This document shows positions 1 to 11,299 of a stretch of 64,000 nt of DNA, piece after piece. Below the pieces are notes generated by a model. That model made no database searches, was not told where the DNA came from, and saw only the letters and a list, made by a program, of their open reading frames with translations. Origin of the DNA: Durusdinium trenchii (taxonomy: Eukaryota; Sar; Dinophyceae; Suessiales; Symbiodiniaceae); the NCBI GenBank assembly GCA_963970005.1, contig CAXAMN010027428.1, positions 538,098-602,097 on the forward strand. Direction: 5' to 3'. The stretch's first letter is position 1, and every line of letters begins with the position of its first letter. The translations under genes were made by a program, and so were the position numbers.

Positions 1-801
1 CTTGTCTAAATCTCCTGTTTGATGAGGGTTTCCACAATCACCAACACTGGTCAAAACAAAACAATCACGATGGTTCATGAGATCACTCTGAAGGCAATGA
101 TGTTCAATAGATAGTTAGATCTTGTTAGGATTTACGATATATATACTATAGGAGAAAGGGCTTTGGACCCCACTCATGCAATCACTTTGCCAATACGGGC
201 AATACGGCAAGTGAGTGCAATCTGTTGCTCTAGCTAGAGGCCCGATTCCATCCCATCGATCAACTTGCATGGTCAGTAACCCAAAAAGATCATCAGTGAG
301 AGTGATTCCCCTTAGAAGGATCTTAAGGACCATGTTTATCGATTTGGGGAATAGTGCTTTAGATAACGAGATTCACCGCAGGTGGGGAGTCCTCTCCTGT
401 GCCAGAGCTCCTCACGATGCAAGGGAGGCCAGGGATTCAAACCGCACGACGTGGGTATAGCTGCTAGCTCAGCTTTAATGGTTTATATAATACCCAATGG
501 TTCACTTGGTGTTGCCCAATGGTTGAGCCATAATTATTTAACTTTTTGGCGCTTTCGGCACATTCATCCCAGAGCTTACAGGAGTTACCATTTGTGTAAG
601 ACCTGCATGCAACCAAAGAGTTCAGGGAGTTGAGTGCCCTTGGCCTTTTTGGGAATTGGTTTTCCCACTAAGCAGGAAGATGTGGAAAAGGGGTTAACCG
701 CTATGTTTCCAGGGAAACGGCTTGGGAGTCAGAAAAAACAATCCTTCATGAGTGAAGAATGCATCTCAGCCTCACCATCCTTCATGCCCCGGTTTCCGCA
801 G
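1..801. other. no gene recognised
   Basis: I see no exon with both a splice signal and a convincing protein frame here. Short open frames occur on both strands but carry no recognisable motif. The first exon or exons of the methyltransferase gene that follows must lie in this stretch or before the window. Confidence 0.5.
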
Positions 802-3800
802 CATCCTGGAGCTGGGCGCTGGCGACTTGAGCTTCGCACTCAGCTTCGCGCGAGCACAGTCGGGCTTCGAGCGATCGGCGGACCTCACCGTGACCACCCT
901 GGAGCATTGGCAGGTGGTGCAAACGCGTGGCCCGGTGAAAACTAGGGTAGCAAGACAGGGTTTGATTGCAGCTCTGCCCGTGGGAGGGACATTTAGCTTG
1001 CTGGCGATGTCCTTTGCCTACATTAACGGGGATCCATTGGTGGAATTGGATATACAGTAATTAGAAACAGCATCGACAGGTCACGGAATAAGAGTCAAGA
1101 GTCATGTTTCTTCTTTGACTGGGGCAGTGTGCCAAAAGGCTTTGTATCTTGGGACTGGTGCACCAAAATGCGTTGTTTTGCTGGGTTTTGCTGGTTGGGT
1201 GACAAGACGATTTGGATCACCATGCAACATGTACAGTTGATGGATGAGAATGGATGACCAGAACCCACTTCAAGCAAGGCGCAACGGTTGCAATTGCCCA
1301 CGTCTCGGTGAAAAGTTCCAAGTGTATGAGAAGGTGAACGCTTCTTGCTTTTTGCAGAGCTTTGCCCGGTTGCAGACCTACTGAGGTTATCCATCTGCTG
1401 CTGCGAATCGGAATGCACCTCAGCAGGGAAAAGGAAATCTGATCATGAGAGATACAGTAGCAGTGGAGTCCGTACGTTGCAAGTCGAAAGTCAACTCAGA
1501 TGCGGAGTTTGGGGAGATCAACCGCGGTCATTCCTGCTCGCAGAAGATTGGAGATGGAGCCACACTCGTTACGTTCGTAGCTTCTTGCTACTAGTCGTAG
1601 TGCACCTTGCTGCGAGTAGCATGAAAGCTACTCGTACGTCTTCGAACGAGTCGACCATGGACTCATCGACTCATCGACTCGCTAGGAGGCGCTCAGTGGG
1701 ATTTAGTCCGGTTTCAAGCACCGGTTTTGAGAAAGAGTGGTTTTGAGGTGAGGATCGATTCCCATTTGCTCCACTATAAGCCGATATAGGGTGTTGAGCT
1801 GGGAGTTGGTGGACTATTGAGCATGCCTCTATACACAAACCTGCTTGACTTTCTTGGTTTCCTGTCCTGTCCTCTCACGCTCACGAACCCTTACGAGATG
1901 GCACAGAGGATCTGAGTCCGATTCTGAGCCATTTGATGTCATTTGCAAGCTTCGTTTGTTCTTCCTAGGGTGAATTCTTGTGTCATGTTAATTGTTGTGT
2001 TATGTGTGTGTGCACATAGACAAGCTTTCCTCCAAACAACTCCCACTTGTCCTTTGGAGACCAGGAATTGGAAGGCCACGGGGCCCGATTTCTGGACCAA
2101 ATCGACGGCACGGACCTGCAGTCGACCATGCCTGGCCACTTGGTCGAGACGAACACGGGTCGTGCTTGGTGGGTCACTGAGGAGGGGTGGACCAGGTCTT
2201 GGGCCTTTGTGATCCTATGAGTGACCAATCAAAGGAAGTACTGGTTGGTGAGAATAGTGAGTTGGTCGGTAGGTGAGAAACCACAGAGTACTGGTTGGTG
2301 ATAGCACCCGCCGACTCTGTGGTTTCGATCGGATCAATCATCAGACGGAGTCCGGCAATGCTGCCAAGGTTCTCACATTCTGTCCTAAACTTCAAGGAAG
2401 GGAAGTTTATGGCATGGAGGTCTATTAACCACCAGAACAGTACCAAGCATTTTCACATATTTTCAGCTTTCCTAAATGAACTATATACCTGAAACATCAT
2501 GAAACCCCAAAGACGAGGGCTTGCGCGAACCAGCAGGGTTTTCATGGATGTGTTTGCCTCTCAATGTTCTCCAAATGGTGTGGACTTCTGTAGATGGTCG
2601 GACTTAAAGCACATCAGACAACTGATGTTCTGTGCACGTTGGTGCTTGGCGCATGGTTCGTTCGAATCCAAGGCGAAAGGTTTGATGCCATTATTTTCAA
2701 CTTCCCCTATGGAGGGACTTTCTTGCAGAATGTGAATAAGATGAAGCATGGCAATGGCCTTCATCGTGCGACTCGGCTGCCTTCATCGGTTTCTTCAAGT
2801 TGTCTAAGCCGATGACAGATTAGTAAGGCATCACGCTGTTGCCAACGGCTGGTTGAAGACCTTCAGGGGAAAGTCATGAGAAAACTGTGGCGTTGAAAGA
2901 ATCTGGATGTGGATCGAGGCAGGGTATTCATATGGTATTTGACTGGAATAATACTGCTTCGATTCAAGGTTGGCTTGTGCCGTATGCCATTCTCATTGGA
3001 AAGTCCAGTCATATCATGTTGCAGGACTGCGACACATCAATGATGACCGCTCACTATAGTAAAAGTCAATATAATTACAGCAATTATGAATTGACTGTCT
3101 TCCGTCCCAAGATCATACACCCGCTGACACCACACAAACGGTCCATTCAATCAAACTGCACAGTAGACCCAGTAGACTCAGGCGCTACTTGAAGGCGTTC
3201 TTGCTTCTGCTCGCTCAGTATTGACCAGCAATGGCTGCGTTTGGATGACATTGCTGTGGAGTCAAATCCAGGACCAGCTCAGATGAACAGTTTCTCAGAG
3301 AAGATACTGACTATAGGGATAGTGGTGCAGCTGCAGATGCTTTTGTGAGTTTTTTGTGTGGATTCCATAACGAACAGCTACATTCGGTACCCTACTTTTT
3401 CAGTTACAGAAGGGAAACAGATGCCTAGAGAAAGACTATTTGTTATTTGACTCTACAATCCATTCTTCCAGATGGCTGGAATTCTGCCATGTTGCCTGTA
3501 CACTGTAGACGAGACCAATCAAATCTCTTTCAAGATGCTACCCACCATTCTTGCGTGTTCCAATCGCGGCACGAGTTCTGAGCTTCAATACATTCCCCCC
3601 CGACACCTCACTATGTCGACTCGGTCAGACATATTGAAACTTTGATACGGATTTTCAGCCTCCAACTCCAACTCAGGATGGAGTCGAATCTGTCGATTCC
3701 ACGAAGTTGCTAATTTTAAAATTGTAGGTTGAAACTTGCTGTTGTGTCTCTTCCTGTGGGCTAATCCACAACTTTGCCGCAGGACTGGAGCGTCGCGGCA

Positions 3801-3955
3801 CTGGCTCAACGCAACGGCTTTGTGCTGAGCAAGACGGAATCATTTCCGCGCAGCCGTTTTCCATATTACACGCCGGTCTGGGGCGATGATCGCGACTTTG
3901 AGCGGCGTCAACCATGGCAAATCTACGCAGGTGGGGTTCGTTTTCTGCGCAGTTT
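802..3955 (+). CDS. BMT5-like (DUF2431) rRNA methyltransferase, partial, spliced
   Basis: Four exons can be seen. 802-913 follows a TTTCCGCAG acceptor and encodes ILELGAGDLSFALSFARA, the SAM-binding GEGDFSFA-type motif of DUF2431, then DLTVTTLE; it ends CAG before GT. About 2065-2145 encodes LEGHGARFLDQIDGTDL, matching the family's G-x-x-V-x-x-G-V-D-A-T-x-L block. About 2673-2740 encodes ERFDAIIFNFPYGG, the family's FDxIxFNFPH motif with Tyr for His. 3783 to about 3955 follows a GCCGCAG acceptor and encodes DWSVAALAQRNGFVL then RSRFPYY, the family's C-terminal W-x-x-x-x-LA-x-x-x-GF and YPGY block. The yeast member methylates uridine in 25S rRNA. The start, the exons covering the missing segments (such as the one before LEGHG) and the exact 3' end are not found, and the exon 2/3 junction does not phase cleanly on my reading. 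The family call rests on three independent motifs in the right order. Confidence 0.62.
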
Positions 3956-4599
3956 CGGAGGCGAAGTGGTTTCCGACGATGGTTTGGGGCCTCATGGTAT
4001 TTCTTTTTTTTTCGATGCAGGGTTGGAGAGTAAATTAACAATGAGTCTTCAGACGAGCAAATGATTGGAACTACTGGTAAGACTGGCGTGATGATGGTTC
4101 CATCACTGTCAAAGTCAGTGTGTTTGACTTGTCAGACGCTGGGTGCTTCGCTTGGTTCATGTAGTATTGATAAAAAGGCATGAGAACCCCTTTCATGGGC
4201 GCAACCTTACAGGGTACAGATTTGCGACTGACTAACAGTGACTAACACTTCATCCCTACTCTGCTTTTGCCCACATAGCATGTGGAACTGCCGGCAGGGC
4301 GAACTGACCTTATGTCAAAGGGGGAGATTAGGCGCATTGTGATTTGCCTGCAACAATCACGGCCACACCTACCTTTTTGCAGTCGTGCACTAGAGCTGCT
4401 CTACCAGCAGTGCCAGTTGCCCTGCAATAGAATATGGGGTAAAGAAAGGGATAGACAGCCTTTTGTATATTTTAGTATTATCCATGCACTATCAAGTATT
4501 AGTGAGCAGAATGTCTACTTGAACCATCTCCAATCTGAGCTACTTCAATCAGAGCCACAGCCAAGAGTTTTGCCTCAGACTTCATCTCACATCAACATC

Positions 4600-4872
4600 C
4601 ATCCGCCAGGGAAGCCCGCTGTGCTTTGCTGCTTCGTGACGCCTGAAGCCAAGCGCCGCCGCCATGCCGCGCGCGCCGCATCCGCAGCAGCAACGCCGGC
4701 GGTTCCAGCCGCCACACGGGCCGCACCTGCAGAAGGCGCTGCTGGTTGCAGAGATGAGGAGTTGAAGCTTGGCCTTGGGCGGATGCTGCGCTTGGTTGAG
4801 AAGCCCACCATGAACAGGCGTGAACTGTGCGAAACGTGGAGTTCGGTTGACAGGTTGATGCAAGCGAAATGA
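4600..4872 (+). CDS. candidate 3'-terminal exon, unidentified
   Basis: A GC-rich open stretch follows a CCGCCAG acceptor-like site and runs to a TGA at 4870-4872. It encodes an Ala/Pro/Arg-rich segment (EAKRRRHAARAASAA onward) followed by an ordinary-looking end, LGRMLRLVEKPTMNRRELC and SSVDRLMQAK. The same strand also reads open in a second frame over the Ala-rich part, so the frame choice is not certain. It could be the last exon of the methyltransferase gene upstream or belong to another gene. Confidence 0.32.
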   Translation, partial: HPPGKPAVLCCFVTPEAKRRRHAARAASAAATPAVPAATRAAPAEGAAGCRDEELKLGLGRMLRLVEKPTMNRRELCETWSSVDRLMQAK

Positions 4873-5104
4873 AGACTTATTATGACGTATTAGTATAGTA
4901 TATATAATATAGTACTTATCATGAATTGTTGTGAAGAGGGCGTGAGGGTTGTTTGTTTCGTATCATCACCTGATCATCAAGAACAACATTGGCGTGTCGT
5001 TAGATCCTCAAGAAACTTTGGCCGCTATTGAATTGTTTGTCACAAGTCAAGTTAGGGTTCATGTTGACACAGCATCCTGGACACTTGTTGCCATCAACCC
5101 GCAG

Positions 5105-5220
5105 GTTGGAGAGGGAGTTCCAGCTTTCAGCCGAGCTTGCTGTCAAGTATCCACTTCTGGATTGCGCCCTGAAGAGCAGCGAGGCACTCCACTTGGACCT
5201 TCGGTGGAAAATGATGGGCG
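5105..5220 (+). CDS. candidate internal exon, unidentified
   Basis: The stretch follows an AACCCGCAG acceptor and reads LEREFQLSAELAVKYPLL then DCALKSSEALHLDL in frame. It looks like a real helical protein segment and has a higher GC content than the flanks. No family is recognised and the donor is uncertain. Confidence 0.35.
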
Positions 5221-5689
5221 CGTGGGCTGAGTGTGGGCGCCTCTGTGGGCTTGATGTGCTGTTTGTGTTTAAATACTTTGGTGCAACACTCACATCATAC
5301 TTTACTGAAATGAAATGCATGTATGCAATGAACTTGAATTCAGAACTTTGGGTCACCTGGACTTCAATATGTGATTTTTAGGATCACATCGAGAGGTTGC
5401 TTGGACCTGCTCCAAGGCAGCTCATTTGGCGCCGATCTTGGAATTCCAAAGATTTCTCAAACGACACTTAGAGTGCCTTGGCAGCTCACCTTGGTCGTGC
5501 AATTTCTGAAGATGAAGATAGATGAACATGTTAACATGTTGCATCGTTTGTTTTGAGGCTAGAGTGCCTAGTGAACTTGTCTCCCACATTTGGCCTTCGC
5601 TTTTGTAGCTGCACACCTCAGCAAATTGCCACCCTGTGTGCATTAACCCGACCGTTTGCGGGAGACCAGTCCAGAGTCCAGGTTTGAAG

Positions 5690-5850
5690 TCAGCCGCGCG
5701 GACGCCAATACCTGGAAGCTGCGCGATGTGCTTTGCAGCTTAAGGGACGCAAGCCACAGCGCTGAGAGCGGCGAGGCTGGCGCCAGTCATCAGTCAGAGG
5801 CGGCCACCTTCGCGCGGAATCGAAAGCGATTTGAGCGGTTCCAAAGTGCA
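5690..5850 (+). CDS. candidate internal exon, unidentified
   Basis: A GC-rich window reads ADANTWKLRDVLCSLRDA, then a Ser/Ala/Glu-rich stretch and FARNRKRFERFQ. The composition contrasts with the AT-rich DNA on both sides. No domain is recognised, and the exon borders are approximate. Confidence 0.28.
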
Positions 5851-6849
5851 TGGACTGCATGCAAACAGGTGCCTTGGTTGCAGGGCTCGAAACATCTCGA
5901 AACACTTGTTTTCTTGAAGGAGCCGAAGGAGCCTTCCAAAGAATGAGCAGTGAACACCTGCCTTTTGTAATTGAAAGTATTTGAGAATTCCCTTGCTTGT
6001 GGCGCTTTTTTCAACCTCAGTTGAGACAATCACATGACTTCCAGCTGCTGGGTTCGGTGCCTTTGTCGCTCCAGCATTCACAGGAAAGGCTACGTCACAT
6101 TGCACCATGTTGGGTTACCATTACCAAATGTTATTTGGCAGTGGATTGCTAAGGTGAATGCTGTCCGAGAATCCGTTTATTTGCTGACACATACAAGCCC
6201 ATGGAGACTGCAGTCACCAGAGATTGACTCGATCATACTCGATATATATAATATACAGGAATCGGCACAAATTCATGTCGAACACAAAGGACCGGACACC
6301 TCAAAATCAAGCTGCCAGGTTTCGTTGGTGGGTCCATCAACTGACGTTTCGGCACGTTTCGGCAGACCCCAAGCTAAGAGACTCAATTCTTGACCAGTCT
6401 CGCATATGTCATATTCATGATATGGAGATTTGGTTGTTCATTTGACCGTGCCCAGAAGAGAGCCTGGGTTGTGCTTCTGGGTTCTCTCCTTCTTAAGTGC
6501 TTCTTGGTTGTTCATTGACCTTGCCTCCAAGAAGCACTCAACTTATGCCTCCCAACATTTTTTGAACTCGTTGGAGGTGCCTATTCAGTCAAGTCTGTTC
6601 TGTTCGACTATGTAGGTCCGACATGCACTCCTTATTTGCCTCTATGATTTTGAGTGTGTCAGGGTGACCTCACAGTGAAGTCAACATGATGAATCCAAAG
6701 TTGAAGAACGAACCGTCGATTCCACCCGATCTGAGGCGGGGTGCATGATCCGCTATGGGTGCAAACAGCTACCCGAGGCACCCGAGATGACCTTGGAATC
6801 TCCTGTAAGTGTCCTGGATTGCAGCGACCTCACCCATTCAGATGTCCCA

Positions 6850-7530
6850 CAAGAGTGTTCTCTAAAGCCTACAAGATTGAACTAGAAGAGTCTCCTTCCA
6901 GAGTGTCTCCTTCCAGAGTGTCCTACAAATATGTCCTACAAGAGTGTGCCACAGTGTTTCTCACAAGAATGCCCCGCAAGAGAGTAGTGTTCCACAAGAG
7001 TGTCCCGCACGAGCAAAGAGGAGGTTAACATCAAGCAAGGGAGCTGCCTTGAGTAGGCGAAAAGCGAAGAACATGTTTACACATCCAATGCCTGCGAACA
7101 AGCAGCCCAACCACACAGCATTCTGAAGGATAAAACATTTGCCTCACAGTACGTGCAACAGGAGGCAGAGTACGGAAAAAGAGGCAGACAAAACGTGTTC
7201 CAATAGATGCATGTTGCTATAATATGCTTTAACTTTAACTGCATTTTTAATCAAAATGCCAGCATAGTTGACCGAACGAAGCCTTGCTGGCAAAGCTTTG
7301 GTCAAAGCTTTGGGCAAGATCGGCGAGCCGAGTGGGAGAGGTCGCAACAAGAATGGCGCACAGCGAGTGTCCAGCAAGAGTGTCCCACAGTCCCACATTG
7401 TGTGTGTGGCACAAGAGTGCCCTTGTTGAAGAGTGTCTTCAAGAGTGTCAAGCAAGAGTGTCGCACAAAGGTACGTTGTGCAAGAGCGTCTTTTGAAGAG
7501 CGTCAAGCAAGGGTGTCAAACAACGTTTGG
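6850..7530 (+). repeat. degenerate AAGAGTGTC minisatellite arrays
   Basis: Two blocks (about 6850-7020 and 7365-7530) are built from a drifting 9-15-base unit around CAAGAGTGTCCC, with forms such as AGAGTGTCTCCTTCC, ACAAGAGTGTGCC and CAAGAGTGTCG. The ~340 bases between them hold no gene I can support. The open frames over the array (VFKSVKQECRTK-like) are a product of the repeat and are not proposed as genes. Confidence 0.7.
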
Positions 7531-7997
7531 CTGTGTGTGTTTGCGTGCGTGTGCGCATTCGGGTTCGTGGGCGTCCCTCAATCTCAAACCGACTTTTAAT
7601 ATCTTTTAATTGGGATTGTCATTTTCTTTGTTTGACACGTTGGCAGTCCGCACGAGCCCAGCACCTCGGGTTGTCGTTTGCGTTCACCTGAGCATAGCAT
7701 GAAAATCCTCTCGCGCTCAGGTTTGTGCTGCCCAGATGAGACCACCGACGCAGGATCCTTTGTATTGGCCTTGGTTCAAAGCCTCGTGGATCGGCAAAAC
7801 AGTTTCCTCAAGGAGGCCCGACCCCGCCCTGGATCTCGGAGTCGAAGCCGAGCATTCTCAAAAGGGGAGAACGGGTGGAACGCGAGTTTTTTTTGGCTTT
7901 GAACGGCTGAGGAGAAAAGGACAGGAACTTTAGAAAAGGACTGCCCCTGTGGTGTTGGCATTGTGCTTTCGAAGGGGAAAGGGGAGTATGCAGTATT

Positions 7998-8018
7998 AGT
8001 TTCAGTTTCAGTTTCAGT
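7998..8018 (+). repeat. (AGTTTC)n microsatellite
   Basis: Three perfect AGTTTC units are followed by AGT. Confidence 0.85.
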
Positions 8019-8214
8019 ATTCTATGTCTGTTATAGGATGTTCTAGGTATGGCAATAACCAGATTTCGGTGGGTTCCACCCATGCTACGAATGCAATGTT
8101 GGCGTCGAACGGCAGATCGATTTAGCTGACGATTGCACCTGGTTGCATGCAGTAGAGGACATGAGTTTTTCCATTTACACCTCTGATTGTGCCGTACTTC
8201 GGGGTGGTGTGCAG

Positions 8215-8335
8215 ACCTGGCGATGTGTCCAGAGGTCAAGGACCGTCTCTCTCGATACAGTCGACAGGTCCTGGCCATGGCCTCTCGCGACGCTTTGGGT
8301 GCTGCAGCGGCGGTGCGCAGCGTGCTGGAGTATTG
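8215..8335 (+). CDS. candidate internal exon, unidentified
   Basis: The exon lies between a GTGTGCAG acceptor and a GT donor (TATTG/GTTTC). It encodes DLAMCPEVKDRLSRYSRQ then VLAMASRDALGAAAAVRSVL and EYW. This is clean alpha-helical coding sequence in one frame with high GC. No family is recognised. It may belong with the candidate exons at 8554 and 10684, which are on the same strand and close by. Confidence 0.45.
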
Positions 8336-8553
8336 GTTTCATCCAGGCTGTCGGGGGCCGCGGTCGGGCGACCTGGGAAGGTCGGGGAGGGACCCCTGTG
8401 TTTCAGGAAATCAGGGCGATCTCGGGCCAAGCTGTTGGTTTACAGTGAGATGGGAGTCAGGTTCAGTTCTCAGGACTTGGAATATCCATGGTATGGATCG
8501 ATCCATATATGATTATCACATAATAGATTTTCCTCCAGCAGTTTCTTTTGCAG

Positions 8554-8813
8554 GATGCTTCCCCGCCGCCATCCCTATAGCGGTCCTACATGGTTTTCGG
8601 TTGATCTTCAAGACCAACGGCAGAGTAACTTGGAGACTTTCCAAAGACCAACGACGACTGCCACGTGTGGGTCGTCTCGACTCAGATTGCAGTGCCACGT
8701 CTCCAGGCCACGTCTGCTTGCCCATTGTGGGGATTGAGGAGGTGAACGAGACACACCTTTTGGTTCACAGCACAGAGGACGGGTTTTCAGCTGTGATGGC
8801 CGCGACTGGTTGA
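8554..8813 (+). CDS. candidate exon with stop, unidentified
   Basis: A strong pyrimidine-rich acceptor (TTTCTTTTGCAG) precedes an open stretch that ends in TGA. It reads LIFKTNGRVTWRLSKDQRR near the middle and VNETHLLVHSTEDGFSAVM at the end. A second frame is open over part of it, so the true frame is uncertain. Confidence 0.33.
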
Positions 8814-8989
8814 GCGTTTCGCTGTCGAGTAGAACCGAGGGATGCCAACTGAGTCCGCTACTGCAGGGTGTTTGATCTGAAGGTGTTGAGTGTCTTGAAC
8901 TTGCGATGACCAATATTGATGTGCTGCGGGTGTGGGTGTTTTGCATCGTCTTGCTGATTCTTGCAGTTTTTCATTCAGACATCCTGTCA

Positions 8990-9132
8990 CCAGCTGAGAC
9001 AGCCGCCAGGAGGACCACTTTGCGTGGATGACTGGCTTCGGTGCTTCCGGCGCCTTGTGTGGTTGGGAAGAAGAGATGCAAGCAGATGCATCGGAGTTGC
9101 TGGTGCCAGGCGTGGGTGGCGTACCTGGATGA
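8990..9132 (+). CDS. candidate 3' exon, unidentified
   Basis: An open stretch ending in TGA reads MTGFGASGALCGWEEEMQ then ADASELLVPGVGGVPG. No acceptor is obvious directly before it and nothing is recognised. Confidence 0.22.
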
Positions 9133-10683
9133 TTGTCGTACCGTACCAATCAAGTACAAACATAAGGGTGCAATAAACATCCTCAAGTGGAAGGATGGGT
9201 CCTTGGACTAAGGCCACTTCTTTGGATTGAAAGATATTTGAAGGCTACAGGCTGGAGTGAGGTACTGGGAGGCTTGAGTACTTTGAGCAGCTACCGTATG
9301 CTACGGTTTCGTTTTATGATGTTTTATGAATAATTGTATAATAGTTACTATAAAGATTATAAAGGTACTGTCATATTACTTTTGTATGCCCGTTTTGGAG
9401 TGCGGGGGACTGTGAGAGTGCAGTTTTCTTGACTTCATGTGTTGCTCGAAGTGAATTCTTCACTGACCGGACTGTAAAGATGCAGAAGCCAAGAAAACTG
9501 CACTCTGGTGGTCCCCTGTTTTGTATAATGATAGTTTTGTAAATATTGGATTGCGGGTGAAATTGGGTGAAGATTAATTGTGTGTTTAGGTGTGGCTCTC
9601 CTTGTGCACTTCTGAGGTGAGATTGGTGGCTGGATAAGTTAATAAGTCCTTCAACAGGACAAATCTCCTCAATGGGGCAGCTTTCAAATGCTCCCGGCCA
9701 CACACAGACAAACTTGGCATTAAACATCGGGATTGGCGGTGAACCCGCCATTGGCTTTGAGGAGTAATGGATTGGTTTCATACCTGGTTGCATAGAATTC
9801 ATGGCTGCCATATGAATGTTGATGGAGTTGAAGCAAAATGACCAACAGAACAGGATCAGGGGAATCTTCTTCATGTGACCCAGGAGTGGTTCTGCCATTT
9901 ACCGGTAGATTCGTAGATGTTCCACGGATGTTCTCCCAAACATGGACCTGCCATCGGCCGAGTGTCAACAGAAATCAAGTTGATGGAACCGCCGATTCGG
10001 AGGAGCAAGATGCGTCTTTGACTGGAACCTCTTGGAGCAGGAGAGGGTTGATGCTCCACATGTCTGTCGATTTCTATTTTTGACACCTCCGGTTGCGAGC
10101 TTGGGAAATCAATGCTCCAAGCTAGTGATCCTGGTGATGATTCCTTTGAAACACATCCTGTATCAGGAAGTGGCCGAGAGACTTCTGCAAAAGGCTGTGC
10201 AAATCGACTTTCGAGTGGAGAACTTTAACTTTCCGTTCAAAGGCCGGGTGAAAACCAAAAACTGTGCAGAATAACAAGGCTTGTGTGCAGTCTGGACGAG
10301 TACACCCATCGTAGATTCGCATGTATTGATAGCGTGGACAGCACGGGTCGATTTTCAAGTTTGCTTCTCTGCACGCCATGAGCTTGGCAAAAGATCGATG
10401 AAGATGTTCATATTCCACGAGCCTCCACTGCTGTGGTGTTCGCCGCAAACTCACCCGCACCATGGAAGACCACAGCTTTTGCGCAAGTTGGTTGCAGATT
10501 GCGCGTCAGCCACCAGCTCACCACTTCATGCTTTTATAGATCCCATAAGTAAGCAGTTGCTTGAATCAAGACTGGAAGAGTGGAAACTGCACATGATCCT
10601 ATTGATGTTCTTCACCTTCATGACATTTGTTCTCCCCTTTCCATGTGTTGCTGTTTGCTTCACCCGTACCTTCTGCCCGTCAG
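9133..10683. other. non-coding; nothing supported
   Basis: The stretch is AT-rich in its first part. A 175-codon minus-strand frame at 9371-9898 has no domain and opposes the direction of every recognised gene in the window. I take it as chance. Confidence 0.45.
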
Positions 10684-10898
10684 GGGAAGCCTTCCTGAAT
10701 GACTATCGCTTCTTGGAGGAACTTCATGAGCGGGTCCCACAGGAGCTGAGCCCGGACGAGCCACGTGCCTGCCTCATGTCCACCGTGAAGGCCGCAGGCT
10801 TAATGGCCTCCCTCCAGGCGAGTGCAACGGCGATTTGTTGCCGGGGCGCTCGACTCGTCGTGGCTGATGGGGTTGCCAAGGGATTATTAGCAACATGA
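10684..10898 (+). CDS. 3'-terminal exon, unidentified gene
   Basis: After a CTGCCCGTCAG acceptor, a continuous frame reads EAFLNDYRFLEELHERVPQE, then LSPDEPRACLMSTVKAAGLM, ASLQASATAICCRGARL and VVADGVAKGLLAT, ending in TGA. The composition and the mix of charged and hydrophobic residues are typical of coding sequence, whereas the DNA around it is AT-rich. No family is recognised. The TGA lies inside a short direct repeat that recurs about 90 bases downstream. Confidence 0.5.
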
Positions 10899-11010
10899 TG
10901 CATCATGTGAGCAGAACTTCTACCAGGGTTACTTGTGATTGCCTGCTACCTTTCGTTCACCCCCTCCTCTCTCAAGTTAGCAACATGATGCAACATGTGA
11001 GCAGAATCTC
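10887..11010 (+). repeat. short direct repeat, two copies
   Basis: A ~32-base unit beginning TTAGCAACATGATGC and ending GTGAGCAGAA occurs at 10887 and 10977. The first copy holds the stop codon of the preceding exon. Confidence 0.75.
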
Positions 11011-11299
11011 TTCAGCTTTGAAGGGCATCAGAATAGCTTTGCACATCTTTACAGTAGGGCCTCGAAGACAGATGTGATCTCAACTAATTAAGGTCACTGT
11101 GGATTCCCTCAAGGAATTAAAAGAGAGTATAGTGATGAGTATATATATATAAATAATATCATATGATCGAAAGCATCCTTTTCGCTGTGGCACTTGGGAC
11201 GTGCCTTTCTTGTTTTTGTTCGACGGTTTTGTGACACTCGACTCTATCGTCTGGTTGGCGTCATGGCGCAGGTGGCCCCGCCTTCTCTCTCCCTCTCAG

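Noticed and set aside
6741-7028. Cys/Arg/Val-rich frames over the AAGAGTGTC arrays
   Set aside because: They arise from the repeat unit and change frame with it.
9371-9898. 175-codon minus-strand open frame
   Set aside because: AT-rich DNA, no motif, no splice context; probably chance.
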